A DNA stretch of 64,000 nucleotides from Acinetobacter sp. WU_MDCI_Axc73 (GCF_025562455.1 NZ_JAHPRO010000016.1:16431-80430); one strand, 5' to 3'. Counted from the stretch's first letter, positions 16,191-27,153 are shown. The notes: a model not told the origin generated them from the letters alone. A program made the numbers and translations.

Positions 16191-16598
16191 TTACAGTTTA
16201 AAGGTGCGGGAATTGACCCCTAAACGACGATAAAATTTAAATTTTTCTCGCCCAAGCTGTTTGGCAGCTTCATTATTTTCAATAATCTCAATAATGTGAA
16301 CAAACTGCTCAATTTGTTCAAGTGCCTGATTGTTAAAATTAAACACAAACCAGTCAGATTGATCGGGTAATTGCGCTGAAATACAAACAGGTGCATGCAC
16401 TTGATTAACCCCATGCGCAATAAAACTTTGTGGGTCAAATGACCATAAAGCCTCATCCAATTCACCCTGTAAGGTTTGATCTGGGCAGTACCACCAAATC
16501 TTAGGATGTTTTTTCAATAACTTACGGCATAAACGGCAAGCACTGTCGACTTGCCGTTCCTGACTGGTTTCAAATAAATAGAAGCTAATATTAGCCAT
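16191..16598 (-). CDS. holC: DNA polymerase III subunit chi
   Basis: Clamp-loader accessory subunit that links the replicase to single-stranded DNA-binding protein. The 135-residue protein starts [20 protein letters not shown], and the core ([21 protein letters not shown]) matches the HolC family. The end VNSRTFKL is a little shorter than in E. coli (147). It overlaps the 3' end of pepA by 8 bases; the pepA-holC pair is conserved across gammaproteobacteria, which supports the call. Confidence 0.9.
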   Translation of the reverse strand: MANISFYLFETSQERQVDSACRLCRKLLKKHPKIWWYCPDQTLQGELDEALWSFDPQSFIAHGVNQVHAPVCISAQLPDQSDWFVFNFNNQALEQIEQFVHIIEIIENNEAAKQLGREKFKFYRRLGVNSRTFKL

Positions 16599-18039
16599 GC
16601 GCTTTAACGCGATTTGCCAAGAACTGGACTAAAAGTGGTACAGGGCGTCCAGTTGCGCCTTTGTTCGCACCTGATAACCAAGCAGTACCAGCCACATCCA
16701 GATGCGCCCAACGATAGTCACGGGTAAAACGTTGTAGGAAACAGGCTGCAGTAATTGCACCACCATAAGGACCGCCAATATTGGCGATATCCGCAAATGG
16801 TGAATCAAGTAATTCCTGATAATCATCGCTGACAGGCATACGCCAAACGCGGTCAAAAGACTGTTCGCCTGCCTGCAATAATTCATTGGCAAGCTCATCA
16901 TCAGGTGAGAATAAACCACTTAACACTTTACCTAATGCCACCACACAAGCGCCTGTTAGCGTGGCAATATCAATCACCAATGTTGGGTTAAAGCGCTGAA
17001 TATAGGTAAGCGTATCACACAGAACCAAACGACCTTCTGCATCAGTATTTAGAATCTCAACCGTTTGACCACTCATGGTCGTCACAATATCGCCTGGACG
17101 AGTCGCTTGTGCTGAAGGCATATTTTCTGCTGCTGCAATCGCACCGACTACATGGATGGGTAAGCGTGCTTCACATAAGGTGCGAATCGTACCTAATACT
17201 GACGCTGCACCACACATATCAAATTTCATCTCATCCATGGTTTGTGCAGGTTTGATTGAAATCCCGCCTGTATCGAAGGTCACGCCTTTACCGACCAACA
17301 CCACTGGAGCCTGATCGAGTTTAGCGTTGTACTCCAACGTGATCATACGTCCTGGACGCGCAGAACCTTTGCTGACTGCAATAAAGGCATTCATACCCAA
17401 ATCAGCCATTTGCTGTTCATCGAGTACTGTGACTTTGAGTAAATCTGGAAACTCACTCGCAAGAGCTTTGGCTTGATCTGCCAGATATTCTGGGAAACAA
17501 ATATTGCCTGGTCGATTACCTAAATCACGCGCAAGTGCTTGACCAGATTGTAATGCTTCAATCAGTTGCAACTGGTCGGAATTTAAACTGCTATTGGCGC
17601 TGATCAAGTTGATGGTTTCGAGAACAAACTCATTCTTTTTTGATTTAAACTCGTCAAAACCATAAGCTGCTTGTGACAGGCTTAAAGCAAAGAGGTAATG
17701 TAAATCAGCAGGAAGTGCCGAAAGATCGATATGAATTTGTTTGAATTTGGTTTGTGTGGCTTTAATGATGCTCTGCGCCAGTTTCGCCATTTTTGTGGCT
17801 TTAAGATCGGTAGCTTCACCTAAACCCAATAAATTGACATTGGGAATGGTTGCTAATTTTCCGATAAGAGGCAAGCTCTCATTGAAATTGGCCTTATAAA
17901 GTGCTTGCTCAAGTAGTTGTTCTAATTCATTGATTTGATATGTTTTTTCAATGCTTTGAAGGTTGCTGTTATCGACCAGAATTACCAATGATTCAGCGGA
18001 CGAATTTTGTGGCAATGCGGAATTAATCGTATATTTCAT
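16591..18039 (-). CDS. pepA: Leucyl aminopeptidase
   Basis: Hexameric, two-metal M17 aminopeptidase that removes N-terminal residues from peptides. In E. coli PepA also binds DNA in XerCD recombination and carAB control. The 482 residues include the metal- and substrate-binding segments [34 protein letters not shown] and the family signature NTDAEGRL. The N-terminal domain is variable. It diverges from lptF across about 160 bases, an arrangement shared with many gammaproteobacteria. Confidence 0.94.
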   Translation of the reverse strand: MKYTINSALPQNSSAESLVILVDNSNLQSIEKTYQINELEQLLEQALYKANFNESLPLIGKLATIPNVNLLGLGEATDLKATKMAKLAQSIIKATQTKFKQIHIDLSALPADLHYLFALSLSQAAYGFDEFKSKKNEFVLETINLISANSSLNSDQLQLIEALQSGQALARDLGNRPGNICFPEYLADQAKALASEFPDLLKVTVLDEQQMADLGMNAFIAVSKGSARPGRMITLEYNAKLDQAPVVLVGKGVTFDTGGISIKPAQTMDEMKFDMCGAASVLGTIRTLCEARLPIHVVGAIAAAENMPSAQATRPGDIVTTMSGQTVEILNTDAEGRLVLCDTLTYIQRFNPTLVIDIATLTGACVVALGKVLSGLFSPDDELANELLQAGEQSFDRVWRMPVSDDYQELLDSPFADIANIGGPYGGAITAACFLQRFTRDYRWAHLDVAGTAWLSGANKGATGRPVPLLVQFLANRVKAHG

Positions 18040-18198
18040 ATGCGGTCTGGATGCCTATTTAAATATGTTCATTGATGCCTACCATTGAAACACTTTCCTG
18101 ACATCAGTTTCAATTGGCAAGCGTAGGATAGGTTTTATATTTTTAACATTCGGGTAAACTATGCTGTATTGCGTTTGTCCATTTTGGAAGTATTCACT

Positions 18199-19302
18199 TT
18201 GATTATTCGGCGTTATCTCGTCAAGCAAGTCGTGTCAACCAGTCTGGTTGTGGTCAGTATTTTGACTCTGATCGTGCTAGGCGCAAGACTGATCAAATAT
18301 TTTGGTGTTGCCGCACAGGGACGTCTTGATGTCAGTGTCCTGTTCAGTATCATTGGTTATCGATTACCTGAGTTTTTGATCTTATTATTGCCGCTCAGTT
18401 TTTTTATTGGATTGATGCTGGTATTTGGTCGCTTATATGTCGAACATGAAATGGCAGTGCTCAATAGCAGTGGGGTCAGCAAACACAAACTTGCACGTTT
18501 ATTGCTGCCGATGACCTTGGTTTTTGTGATCGTCGAAATGGTACTTATGATGTGGGTATCACCATGGGGATTACGCCAGTTTAATGAGTTGTCATCGACA
18601 CAAGCGTTGCGAACAGGTTTTGATCTGGTACGTCCTAAAGAATTTATTTCTTCTGGCCCTTACACCATTTATGCGGGTTCATTATCTGAAGATCGAAAAA
18701 ACTTAAAAGATATCTTTGTTTATATTAAAGCAGAAAAAGTAGGGAAGCCCGATCAATTGGTTGTCGCCAAAGAAGCGACGCGTGTCGAAATGGCCGATCA
18801 GACTGCCAGTGTCGTCGATCTTACTCAAGGACGTCGTTACGAGATTTACCCTGATACTGCTAAATATGTACAGGCTGAGTTTCAGACTTGGCGTTTTCGC
18901 ATCGAAAATAATAAAGAAGCCACTTACGACTCTAATGATGTTTCGGCTTTACAGATGTCAAAACTTTGGGAAAACCGAAATGATCCTGTAATTGCCAGTC
19001 AATTGGGTTGGCGAATTTTTGCACCATTTTCAATGTTTGTTGCTTTGGCACTGGCGGTGGCTTTATCTGAAGTTACCCCGCGTCAAGGACGTTATCTCAA
19101 GCTGTTTCCTGCATTGATGATTTTTGCCAGTATGATCGTTTTACTGATTGCGGCTCAAACTCGGATTAGTCGTGGTGAACTTGGTATCTGGGTTTATCCT
19201 GCAATATTAATGACTTATTTTGTTGCTGCCTTGCTCTTTGCTAGAAAACAAAGCCTTGCACCGAAGATCAAACACAAGATCAAACAAGTGAGATCATCAT
19301 AA
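18199..19302 (+). CDS. lptF: LPS export ABC transporter permease LptF
   Basis: Inner-membrane permease of the LptB2FGC complex, which extracts lipopolysaccharide or lipooligosaccharide from the inner membrane. I propose a TTG start at 18199, giving 367 residues beginning (M)IIRRYLVKQVVSTSLVVV. GGAAG at 18185-18189 is at the right distance, and the LptF family normally starts just before such a basic segment and the first helix. Three helices, a periplasmic beta-jellyroll domain (about 130-255) and three more helices follow. The 3' end overlaps the lptG ATG by 1 base, indicating coupled translation. Confidence 0.9.
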   Translation: MIIRRYLVKQVVSTSLVVVSILTLIVLGARLIKYFGVAAQGRLDVSVLFSIIGYRLPEFLILLLPLSFFIGLMLVFGRLYVEHEMAVLNSSGVSKHKLARLLLPMTLVFVIVEMVLMMWVSPWGLRQFNELSSTQALRTGFDLVRPKEFISSGPYTIYAGSLSEDRKNLKDIFVYIKAEKVGKPDQLVVAKEATRVEMADQTASVVDLTQGRRYEIYPDTAKYVQAEFQTWRFRIENNKEATYDSNDVSALQMSKLWENRNDPVIASQLGWRIFAPFSMFVALALAVALSEVTPRQGRYLKLFPALMIFASMIVLLIAAQTRISRGELGIWVYPAILMTYFVAALLFARKQSLAPKIKHKIKQVRSS

Positions 19303-20372
19303 TGTTAGCTCAAAAGATATTGTCCAGATACGTGACCAAGACGACCACATTGATGATGTTAGGAACGCTTCTGGTGCTGGTGTTCTTATTTATCTTGTTT
19401 TCTTATATTGGCGAATTAGGTTCACTCAAAGAAGGTTATAGTGCGTGGGATGCTTTTAAATATGTGATGTGGGATTCACCTCATAATGTCATTAAGCTGA
19501 TTCCGATTGCTGCTTTAATTGGTGCTGTGCTGGGCTTGGGTTCTATGGCATCTAATAGTGAATTGATCGTGATGCGCGGTTCGGGCGTAAGTCTCTGGCG
19601 AATTGTCGGTTGGGTGATGCGACCAGCATTTTTGTTGGTCATTTTGTCATTTTGTATTAGTGAATGGGTGATTCCCTACACCACTGAACAGGCAAAAGGG
19701 ATTAAAACTCAAAGCACAGTTGCAGCACTGGGCGAGGTGCGCGGTTATTGGACCAAAGAGGGTAATAATTTCTATTATATCGATTATGCCAATTCCAAAG
19801 GAAATCTAAATGGCATTCAGGTCGCGTCTTTTGATCATGACTATCGCTTAGATACAGTCGTCAACGCGCAAACAGGTCAATTTGTTCGTGACGGAGAGTG
19901 GGTTTTAAAAAATAACCGACAACTCAATATATTGGACAATGGTGATGCCAGTTTTCAGAGGATTCCAACGAAAGATTTATCTTTAGCGTTACAGCCTAAA
20001 TTTGTGCATATGGTGACACTTGATCCTGAAGAGTTAGCGCCAAGCGAGTTGGTCGGTTTCATGCGCTATATGCACGAATATAGTCAAATTCCTAAAACCT
20101 ATCAGCTTGCATTCTGGAAAAAAGTAGGCTCACCTTTTTCATTGATTGCCCTGACGCTGATTGCCTGTTCCTTTATTTTTGGACCTTTACGCCAACAATC
20201 AATGGGTTTTCGTTTGGTGATTGCCTTATTTGTTGGTCTAAGTATTTTCTATTTGCAGGACTTTTTAGGCTATGCCAGTTTGGTGTATTCGCCATCTCCA
20301 GCATGGTTTATTTTTATTCCAATTCTGTTCATGTTTGGGGCGGGCAGTTATTTGTTATATCGGGCACGTTAA
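19302..20372 (+). CDS. lptG: LPS export ABC transporter permease LptG
   Basis: Partner of LptF in the LptB2FGC exporter. The 356-residue protein starts MLAQKILSRYVTKTTTLMMLG and has the same plan of three helices, a periplasmic domain (about 130-260) and three helices. The conserved segment GSGVSLWRIVGWVMRPAF is the coupling-helix region that contacts the LptB ATPase. It overlaps lptF by one base and is followed 131 bases later by gpmI. Confidence 0.92.
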   Translation: MLAQKILSRYVTKTTTLMMLGTLLVLVFLFILFSYIGELGSLKEGYSAWDAFKYVMWDSPHNVIKLIPIAALIGAVLGLGSMASNSELIVMRGSGVSLWRIVGWVMRPAFLLVILSFCISEWVIPYTTEQAKGIKTQSTVAALGEVRGYWTKEGNNFYYIDYANSKGNLNGIQVASFDHDYRLDTVVNAQTGQFVRDGEWVLKNNRQLNILDNGDASFQRIPTKDLSLALQPKFVHMVTLDPEELAPSELVGFMRYMHEYSQIPKTYQLAFWKKVGSPFSLIALTLIACSFIFGPLRQQSMGFRLVIALFVGLSIFYLQDFLGYASLVYSPSPAWFIFIPILFMFGAGSYLLYRAR

Positions 20373-20503
20373 TGTTCAAATGGCTATCATATCCTCTGAA
20401 TCAATCGTGCTAAATGATTAAAGTTATTATCTGTGGATAGAGTCTTGGACTAAAATTCGGTAAGATAGTGCGACGAAATTGTAGACAAAAAAGAGTATCA
20501 ATC

Positions 20504-22054
20504 ATGACGGATGCAACTGCTGGCAAAATCCCTCACGTTCTTGTGATTATGGATGGAGTGGGTCATCGTGAAGCGGTCGAAGACAATGCTTTCTTGGCAG
20601 CAAAAACCCCCAATCTTACGATGATGAAACAAAAGCATCCGCATGGTTTAATTTCTGGTTCTGGTGAAGATGTTGGTTTACCTGATGGTCAAATGGGTAA
20701 CTCGGAAGTTGGGCATATGAATCTGGGTGCAGGTCGTGTTTTGTATCAGGACTTTACCCGTATTACCAAAGAAATTCGTGATGGTGCATTTTTTGAACAT
20801 GAAGTGCTAGTCGATGCGGTTGAAAAAGCCAAAGCCGCACATGGTGCAGTGCATATTATAGGTTTGTTATCTGAGGGTGGCGTACATTCACATCAGGATC
20901 ATATTGTTGCCATGTGTGAGCTTGCGCTAAAACGTGGTGCTAAAGTCTATTTACATGCTTTTTTGGACGGGCGTGATACGCCGCCAAAAAGCGCTCAGCC
21001 TTCTTTGGAAAAACTGGATCATGTATTTGCTCAATATCCAGATCAAGGTCGCATAGCCACCATGATTGGTCGTTATTTTGCGATGGATCGTGATAATCGA
21101 TGGGATCGGGTAGAACAGGCGTATCGTTTATTGACAGAAGGCGAAGCAGTTCGCGTCGTGAATAGCGCTGTTGAAGGTTTGGAACAAGCTTATGCGGCGG
21201 GTGAGAGTGACGAGTTTGTCAAAGCTACTCGTGTTGGTGAACTTGCTAACGTTCAAGATGGTGATAGCATTGTATTTATGAACTTCCGCGCAGACCGTGC
21301 GCGTGAGTTGACTCGTGCTTTTGTTGAAAAGGATTTCGCGGGATTTGATCGCAAAGTTGTTCCAACGTTATCTAAATTTGTCATGCTAACCCGCTATCAG
21401 GCGACGATTGATGCGCCTGTTGCGTATATGCCAGAAGATTTGAAAAATTCAATTGGTGAATATTTGTCTGATTTAGGTAAAACCCAATTGCGTATTGCTG
21501 AAACTGAAAAATATGCCCACGTAACGTTTTTCTTTAGTGGCGGTCGTGAAGATGAATATCCGGGTGAAAAACGCATTTTGATTCCCTCTCCAAATGTTGC
21601 AACTTATGATTTAAAGCCTGAAATGAGTGCTTATGAAGTCACCGATGAATTGGTCAAGGCGATTAATTCGGGAGAATATGACTTATTGGTTGTAAATTAT
21701 GCCAATGGCGATATGGTAGGACATACAGGCATTTTTGATGCAGCAGTAAAAGCCGTCGAAGCAGTCGATACCTGTTTAGGTCGTGTCTATGAAGCGGTCA
21801 TGGCAAACCACGGTCATATGCTGATTACGGCAGATCATGGTAATGTAGAACAAATGCAGGATTACCATAGTGGTCAGGTACATACTCAGCATACCACTGA
21901 AGCAGTTCCATTGATTTATGTTGGACCGACTCAGGCTGTGATTGCTGAGGGTGGAGTTCTCGCTGATGTCGCGCCGACTTTACTGCACTTGATGCATCTT
22001 CCTGTACCTGCTGATATGCAGGGACGCAACTTATTGACCCTAACCCACGAATAA
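20504..22054 (+). CDS. gpmI: 2,3-bisphosphoglycerate-independent phosphoglycerate mutase
   Basis: Interconverts 3- and 2-phosphoglycerate using two manganese ions and a phosphoserine intermediate. With the ATG at 20504 ([20 protein letters not shown]) the protein has 516 residues, the usual length. Active-site Ser67 lies in [17 protein letters not shown]; the metal-binding segments [11 protein letters not shown] and [11 protein letters not shown] are present near the C-terminus. A longer frame exists upstream, but AAGAG at 20491-20495 supports the chosen start. The S41 protease gene begins 12 bases after the stop codon, so the two may share a transcript. Confidence 0.95.
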   Translation: MTDATAGKIPHVLVIMDGVGHREAVEDNAFLAAKTPNLTMMKQKHPHGLISGSGEDVGLPDGQMGNSEVGHMNLGAGRVLYQDFTRITKEIRDGAFFEHEVLVDAVEKAKAAHGAVHIIGLLSEGGVHSHQDHIVAMCELALKRGAKVYLHAFLDGRDTPPKSAQPSLEKLDHVFAQYPDQGRIATMIGRYFAMDRDNRWDRVEQAYRLLTEGEAVRVVNSAVEGLEQAYAAGESDEFVKATRVGELANVQDGDSIVFMNFRADRARELTRAFVEKDFAGFDRKVVPTLSKFVMLTRYQATIDAPVAYMPEDLKNSIGEYLSDLGKTQLRIAETEKYAHVTFFFSGGREDEYPGEKRILIPSPNVATYDLKPEMSAYEVTDELVKAINSGEYDLLVVNYANGDMVGHTGIFDAAVKAVEAVDTCLGRVYEAVMANHGHMLITADHGNVEQMQDYHSGQVHTQHTTEAVPLIYVGPTQAVIAEGGVLADVAPTLLHLMHLPVPADMQGRNLLTLTHE

Positions 22055-22066
22055 AAAGGTGATTGA

Positions 22067-23245
22067 ATGACGCAACACGTAAAATTGAGTGCAATCTTTG
22101 CAGGCATTTTAATGTGTTGCAGCGCAATTTCAATATTTGCAGCTCCGATCGAGGTGGCCAGTGGACTGGACTTTGATGAGGATACCGAACAGCATTATGT
22201 TGAAATTCCAGTCGACTCTATTCAGCAATTTGTTCAGATTTATGGCATCGTCAAAGATAACTATGTCGATGTCAAACCTGATGAGGTTTTATTTCAGCAA
22301 GCAATAAAAGGCTTAGTGGGTGGGTTAGATCGTTATTCACGCTATTTGTCTGCGGAAGATTATAAACAATTGATGCAATATACCGAAGGGGATCTGGCCT
22401 CAGTTGATTTTTCGCTTGTGTTTGAACAACATACCAAACAATGGCAGATTCGGGATTTAAAAGACGGTTCTGATTCTTATAAATTAGGCTTAAGAAATGG
22501 CCAAAACGTGGTTAAGATTGATGACCAAATCATCCAAAATTTTAATCATGATCAAGTGCATGCACTTTTATATGGATCAATTGGTTCGACCTTACAAATT
22601 CAAACCTCAGTCATGAATACGCCTCAAACCTTAGTACGTAATAAAAAAATGGAAGCTGATATTCAGCCAATATTATTACATAATCAGGTTTTGGTTTTAA
22701 AAGTTAAAGTTTTTCAGCAGGATACTGCAAATGAAATTAAACGATTATTAGAAGAATACGATATATCCAAACTGAAAGCAGTATTGATTGATTTGCGTAA
22801 TAACCCTGGTGGCTTGCTTTCAGCAGCCGTTGAAACAGCCGATTTATTTTTAAATCAGGGCGTTATTGTTTCGACTAAAAGTCGTTCAGAAGGCAATCAA
22901 CAATTTCAGGCACTACCTAGTAGTGAATTTCAAAAAGTAAAATTAGGGATCCTAATTAATCATCGTTCGGCATCAGCGGCTGAAGTATTTACTGCTGCCA
23001 TGAAAGACCATAAACGAGCTTGGGTGATTGGCGAAAAGAGCTATGGTAAAGGTGTCGTACAAAAGCTGTTTCCACTGCCAGATGGTGCAGCTTTGCAGAT
23101 GACAGTGTCGCATTATTACACGCCCAATGGCTCAATGATTGATGGTAAAGGCATACAGCCGAATATCCTGTATCCTTTACCCAATGAAATGCGTGATGAA
23201 ACTTATCTAGATAATGTCGCTGAGGTTCTGCTTAAGCAAAAATAA
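22067..23245 (+). CDS. S41-family carboxy-terminal processing protease
   Basis: A periplasmic Ser-Lys dyad protease with a 392-residue precursor. The signal peptide is about 26 residues (MTQHVKLSAIFAGILMCCSA to FAA). A PDZ domain spans about 110-190. The catalytic region has LRNNPGGLL, then RSASAAE with Ser303, and YGKG with Lys328, exactly 25 residues apart as in CtpA/Prc proteins. Family members trim or degrade periplasmic proteins, often cell-wall hydrolases. It follows gpmI by 12 bases, a linkage seen in other gammaproteobacteria. Possible names are ctpA or prc; I leave the symbol blank because orthology is not certain. Confidence 0.88.
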   Translation: MTQHVKLSAIFAGILMCCSAISIFAAPIEVASGLDFDEDTEQHYVEIPVDSIQQFVQIYGIVKDNYVDVKPDEVLFQQAIKGLVGGLDRYSRYLSAEDYKQLMQYTEGDLASVDFSLVFEQHTKQWQIRDLKDGSDSYKLGLRNGQNVVKIDDQIIQNFNHDQVHALLYGSIGSTLQIQTSVMNTPQTLVRNKKMEADIQPILLHNQVLVLKVKVFQQDTANEIKRLLEEYDISKLKAVLIDLRNNPGGLLSAAVETADLFLNQGVIVSTKSRSEGNQQFQALPSSEFQKVKLGILINHRSASAAEVFTAAMKDHKRAWVIGEKSYGKGVVQKLFPLPDGAALQMTVSHYYTPNGSMIDGKGIQPNILYPLPNEMRDETYLDNVAEVLLKQK

Positions 23246-23263
23246 TCATCTGCATAAAATGAT

Positions 23264-24694
23264 TTAAATTTCTTCAGTATCTAACCCAAATTTTTTCAGG
23301 CGATAACGCAACGATCGAAAAGTCATCCCTAGTTTTTTCGCAGCCAAAGTACGATTCCAATGCGTCAAATTAAGTGCGTTTAATAGGATCTCTTTTTCAA
23401 CGTTCTCTAAATATTGTTCTAGCCCTTCATGTGGCAGTTTGTTGCCTGTCGATGTAGTAGGCACAGGCTGATTTGTATTGGCGCTAGAAAGATAATCAGA
23501 ATGATGGTGGGTCGGTGTCGTTACTTGGCTATAACGAAAAGGCGCGGTTTGTAAGTGAGGTAAATCAATTTGATGGTCATCACTTAACGTAATGGCACGT
23601 TCCATCATATTACGTAATTCGCGAACATTACCAGGGAAATATTGTTCTAATAAAAATGCCTGAGCACGTCCAGACAAAATCTTGACAGGAATTTCCCATT
23701 CAGCACACACTTTTTGAATAAAATGATGGGCTAGGAGTAAAATGTCTTGTCCACGTTCACGTAATGGAGGGAGTTCAAGATCCATCACATGAATACGGAA
23801 AAATAAATCCTGACGGAATTTACCTTGTTGTACTAATGTTTCAAGATCCTGATGACTGGCACTAATCACCCGAAAATCCACATCAATTTCGTGTTCAGAA
23901 CCTACCGGACGTACTTTTTTCTCTTGTACAGCCCGTAATAGTTTAACCTGCATATTCAAAGGTAATTCAGCGATTTCATCCAGAAATAAACTACCGCCAT
24001 GTGCCGATAAGATGAGACCTTGTTTGTCTTGAGTTGCACCGCTAAAACTGCCTTTTTTGTGACCGAATAGCTCACTCTCTAGTAGTTCACTGGGAATTGC
24101 GCCGCAGTTAATGGCAATAAATGGACCTTCGCTGCGGTTACTTAAACGATGTACCAGATTAGCAATTACTTCCTTGCCTGTACCAGATTCTCCTGTCACA
24201 AAGACGGGTGCTTGTGAGCGTGCAATTTTCTTAAGCGTGGTGCGTAGTTGTTGGATGGGTGCAGAACGGCCAATGAGTAGTCTGTTTTCCAGACTATCTT
24301 CATCATTGATGATCTGCTTTTGTGGTCGATTAAAAGCTTTTTGTAATAATTGTTCTAAATGCATCTGGTTGACAGGCTTGCTGACAAAATCAAAAGCACC
24401 TGCTTTAAGTGCTGTAATTGCAATATCCATGTTGCCATAGGCGGTTAACACCGCGATAGGCAAATGACTCCAATGTTGTGTGACATAATGCACCAGATCA
24501 AGCCCATTACCATCAGGCAGATTTAAATCTGTCAAACAGGCGTCATAATTATTATTTTGCAGTAATTCTTTAGCCTGAGTAATTCGATAGGCGCAATGTG
24601 TTGCAATCCCCATACGTGCAAGCGTCATTTGCATTAATGCACAGAGATCTTCTTCATCATCAACCAGTAAAACTAGCGGTTGTTTATTCACCAT
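23264..24694 (-). CDS. pilR: Sigma-54-dependent response regulator PilR
   Basis: Activator of RpoN-dependent promoters; in relatives it controls the type IV pilin gene. The 476-residue protein has a receiver domain with phospho-acceptor Asp56, then an AAA+ domain with Walker A GESGTGKE (168-175). The sigma-54 contact loop reads GSFSGA (215-220), a variant of GAFTGA. A Fis-type helix-turn-helix lies at the C-terminus (LNLTHWNRTLAAKKLGM, then RSLRYRLKKFG). The PilS kinase gene ends 19 bases upstream. No pilin gene is in the window. Confidence 0.9.
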   Translation of the reverse strand: MVNKQPLVLLVDDEEDLCALMQMTLARMGIATHCAYRITQAKELLQNNNYDACLTDLNLPDGNGLDLVHYVTQHWSHLPIAVLTAYGNMDIAITALKAGAFDFVSKPVNQMHLEQLLQKAFNRPQKQIINDEDSLENRLLIGRSAPIQQLRTTLKKIARSQAPVFVTGESGTGKEVIANLVHRLSNRSEGPFIAINCGAIPSELLESELFGHKKGSFSGATQDKQGLILSAHGGSLFLDEIAELPLNMQVKLLRAVQEKKVRPVGSEHEIDVDFRVISASHQDLETLVQQGKFRQDLFFRIHVMDLELPPLRERGQDILLLAHHFIQKVCAEWEIPVKILSGRAQAFLLEQYFPGNVRELRNMMERAITLSDDHQIDLPHLQTAPFRYSQVTTPTHHHSDYLSSANTNQPVPTTSTGNKLPHEGLEQYLENVEKEILLNALNLTHWNRTLAAKKLGMTFRSLRYRLKKFGLDTEEI

Positions 24695-24713
24695 AACCCC
24701 ATGAAACCCAATA

Positions 24714-26282
24714 TTATTTATCTTTTGTTGAGCATTGAATTCTAAAGCATGCTCCTTTTTCTTGTTCTACATAACTGAGCGTTGCGTGATTTGCTTCACA
24801 CAGACTATGAGACAAATATAATCCTAAACCAGTTCCTTTAATTTCGGTACTAAAAAATGGCTTAAATAGTTGCGATACATCACGTTTTTCTACACCATTT
24901 CCAAAATCTATCACATCAATAAAAACGTAGGGTCTCACGAATTTCACGGACACAATAATATGGTTTGCAGATGGATCATTGTGGCGTAATGCGTTACGAA
25001 TTAAATTGATTAAAACTTGCGTCAATTGCTTGGGGTCAAACAGGATGGCAATATTTTCAGGCATGTTTAAGCGAATTTGATGTTGAACGTCTGATAGATC
25101 ATCCGACATTAAATGAGGTAAAAAGCTATCGAGTTGTACAAGTATGGGATGAGTGGAGTCATTCCGCGCCATACGTAAAGTATCTTCAATAATGTCATTA
25201 ATCCGTTGTGATTGTTTGCTGATCATTTTTTGTAGAAGATGCTGCTGCTCAGCTTCACTGCCAATATACAGCTCATTTGCTTGTACAATCGCTGCCAGTG
25301 GATTGCGGATTTCATGTGCAATACTTGCTGAAAGTTGACCTAAGGCAGCCAGTTTCAGCTGTTGTACCTGTTGATTAAGCTGTTGGACATCGTGTAAACG
25401 CAATAGAATCAAAGCCTGATGTGGGACAATGAGTCGCTGTACCTTGATATGTACATTGTAAGTAGATAACTGTGACTCAAAAATAAATTGTTCACCATCA
25501 TCTAAGGGTGCAAATCGTAATAACTCAAATAAATCGGGTTGAGTTTTGGCTAAAGGCAAGTACTCATGTGCAAATAAAGGAGGAATCCCTAATAATGTAC
25601 AGGCTGCTGGGTTACTTAAAACCACATAATAGTTTTCATCTAGCACCAAATAACCATCATCAATTTGTTCTAAAATATAGCGATTAATATTTTGAAGTTG
25701 ATATAGCGCTTGTGACTGACGGAAGCTAATATTTTCTAGAATTTTAAAATGCTTTATCGCGATCCGACCAATACCGTAGATAACGAAAAATATAAATGCC
25801 AGTACAGCGCTATTACCAATGCTGTTTAAATTGTTGTAATCAAAGAAGCTTGAAAAAAATTGCTGATAAATTAGTGAAATAACAGCAAAAAGTGTCATCA
25901 CTAAAGATGCTTTTCTAGGGAGTAAAATCGTGGAAGAAAAGACCGTAATGACATACAACAAACTAATATTTAGATTTGGTGCACCTACAGAAAACGTCAG
26001 CAACCCCAAAGCGATGACATCAATCACAAACAGCATAATGAGTTGATGATCAATCTGTCGTGGATAAAACTTAAATAATAAAAACTGAATCAGACTAGCT
26101 GCGCAATAAGCGATAAGCGTATAAAAATATAAAACAGGCTGATTATAGTCGGTATTTAACTGCTCAGAAATGAGCTGAAAAATAATGATTAATCCTGTGA
26201 CAATAAGCAGGCGGTAGAGGGTGTACCACAAACCTAAACGGTAAATCGTATAAGAAAGTGGCGTAGAAGATTGCGCCTGCAT
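24714..26282 (-). CDS. pilS: Sensor histidine kinase PilS
   Basis: Membrane histidine kinase that partners with PilR. The 522-residue protein has six predicted membrane helices in about residues 15-185, then a PAS-like region (QLQNINRYILEQIDDGYLVL and following). The dimerisation/phosphorylation box is AALGQLSASIAHEIRNPLAA with His323. The ATPase domain has N-box LINLIRNALRH and the glycine-rich GTGLGLYLSHSLCE. This six-helix plan matches the Pseudomonas PilS type. The GacA-like regulator lies 21 bases upstream on the same strand, so the three regulators may form one transcript. Confidence 0.9.
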   Translation of the reverse strand: MQAQSSTPLSYTIYRLGLWYTLYRLLIVTGLIIIFQLISEQLNTDYNQPVLYFYTLIAYCAASLIQFLLFKFYPRQIDHQLIMLFVIDVIALGLLTFSVGAPNLNISLLYVITVFSSTILLPRKASLVMTLFAVISLIYQQFFSSFFDYNNLNSIGNSAVLAFIFFVIYGIGRIAIKHFKILENISFRQSQALYQLQNINRYILEQIDDGYLVLDENYYVVLSNPAACTLLGIPPLFAHEYLPLAKTQPDLFELLRFAPLDDGEQFIFESQLSTYNVHIKVQRLIVPHQALILLRLHDVQQLNQQVQQLKLAALGQLSASIAHEIRNPLAAIVQANELYIGSEAEQQHLLQKMISKQSQRINDIIEDTLRMARNDSTHPILVQLDSFLPHLMSDDLSDVQHQIRLNMPENIAILFDPKQLTQVLINLIRNALRHNDPSANHIIVSVKFVRPYVFIDVIDFGNGVEKRDVSQLFKPFFSTEIKGTGLGLYLSHSLCEANHATLSYVEQEKGACFRIQCSTKDK

Positions 26283-26303
26283 GATTGTATTTAACTCGAA
26301 TGC

Positions 26304-26939
26304 TTAAGGTTTGATGAGTCCGTAACGAATGGCAAGATGAGTGAGTTTGACATCACTATCGATATCCAGTTTTTCAAAAATACGATAACGATAAGTATTG
26401 ACTGTTTTCACACTCACAAAAAGCTTATCAGCAATTTCCTGAGCACTGATACAATTGACTACCATCATCGCGACTTGCATTTCACGTTCTGAAAGTGCAT
26501 CAAAAGGCGATTGTTGAGTATCCGATAAATACGAACTTGCCAATTGTTCAGCAATATCAGCACTGAAATATTTACCGCCTTGCATGACTTTATTAATTGC
26601 TCTGACCATCTCGGTAATTGGAGCACCTTTAGTAATATAGCCTTTGGCACCTGCCTTTAAAAGTAATGAGGGATAAGGTTCTTCTGCCAATCCACTCACC
26701 GCGATAACTTTAGTTTCAGGCGCTGTTTGCAATAAGCGACGTGTAGTTTCGACCCCGCCGATGCCGGGCATATTCACATCAAGTAATACCACTTGAGGGT
26801 GTTGTTGACGCACTATGGCAATTGCTTCTTCGCCAGATTCTGCTTGCCCAATCACCTCAACACCAGTTTGATCTTCAAGCATACGACAGATCCCTGTACG
26901 TACTAATTCATGATCATCAACCACTAAAACTGTGATCAC
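26304..26939 (-). CDS. gacA: GacA/UvrY-type response regulator
   Basis: A NarL/FixJ-family regulator of 211 residues. The receiver domain has acidic residues VDDHE and the phospho-acceptor Asp54 (VVLLDVNMPG). The C-terminal LuxR-type helix-turn-helix is SAQEIADKLFVSVKTVNTY. Overall sequence resembles GacA, which in relatives acts with the GacS kinase through small RNAs and CsrA. No gacS, uvrC or csrA is nearby. It lies directly upstream of pilS-pilR with a good ribosome site (AAGGAGG), suggesting shared expression. Confidence 0.85.
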   Translation of the reverse strand: MITVLVVDDHELVRTGICRMLEDQTGVEVIGQAESGEEAIAIVRQQHPQVVLLDVNMPGIGGVETTRRLLQTAPETKVIAVSGLAEEPYPSLLLKAGAKGYITKGAPITEMVRAINKVMQGGKYFSADIAEQLASSYLSDTQQSPFDALSEREMQVAMMVVNCISAQEIADKLFVSVKTVNTYRYRIFEKLDIDSDVKLTHLAIRYGLIKP

Positions 26940-27080
26940 GCTGGCCTCCTTGGACTAAAAAAGATGTTTTTTTGTTACATAAAGCAAAATTTACTTGCAA
27001 TGTAATGACAAAATTAGCAATCCTATTCACACAAGTTTGAGAGAATAGTTGTACACACTGCTGCCGTCATTATCTGCATG

Positions 27081-27108
27081 TTGTGTCTTCAAATGTAAGG
27101 CATAATGT
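27081..27108 (+). promoter_or_regulatory. Candidate sigma-70 promoter of pbpG
   Basis: The -35 element TTGTGT (27081-27086) and -10 element TAATGT (27103-27108) are 16 bases apart, about 45 bases before the proposed start codon. Confidence 0.4.
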
Positions 27109-27153
27109 AGGTAATAAGCAAATCTGTGTGTACCCTGAGTTGAGTAATTGATC

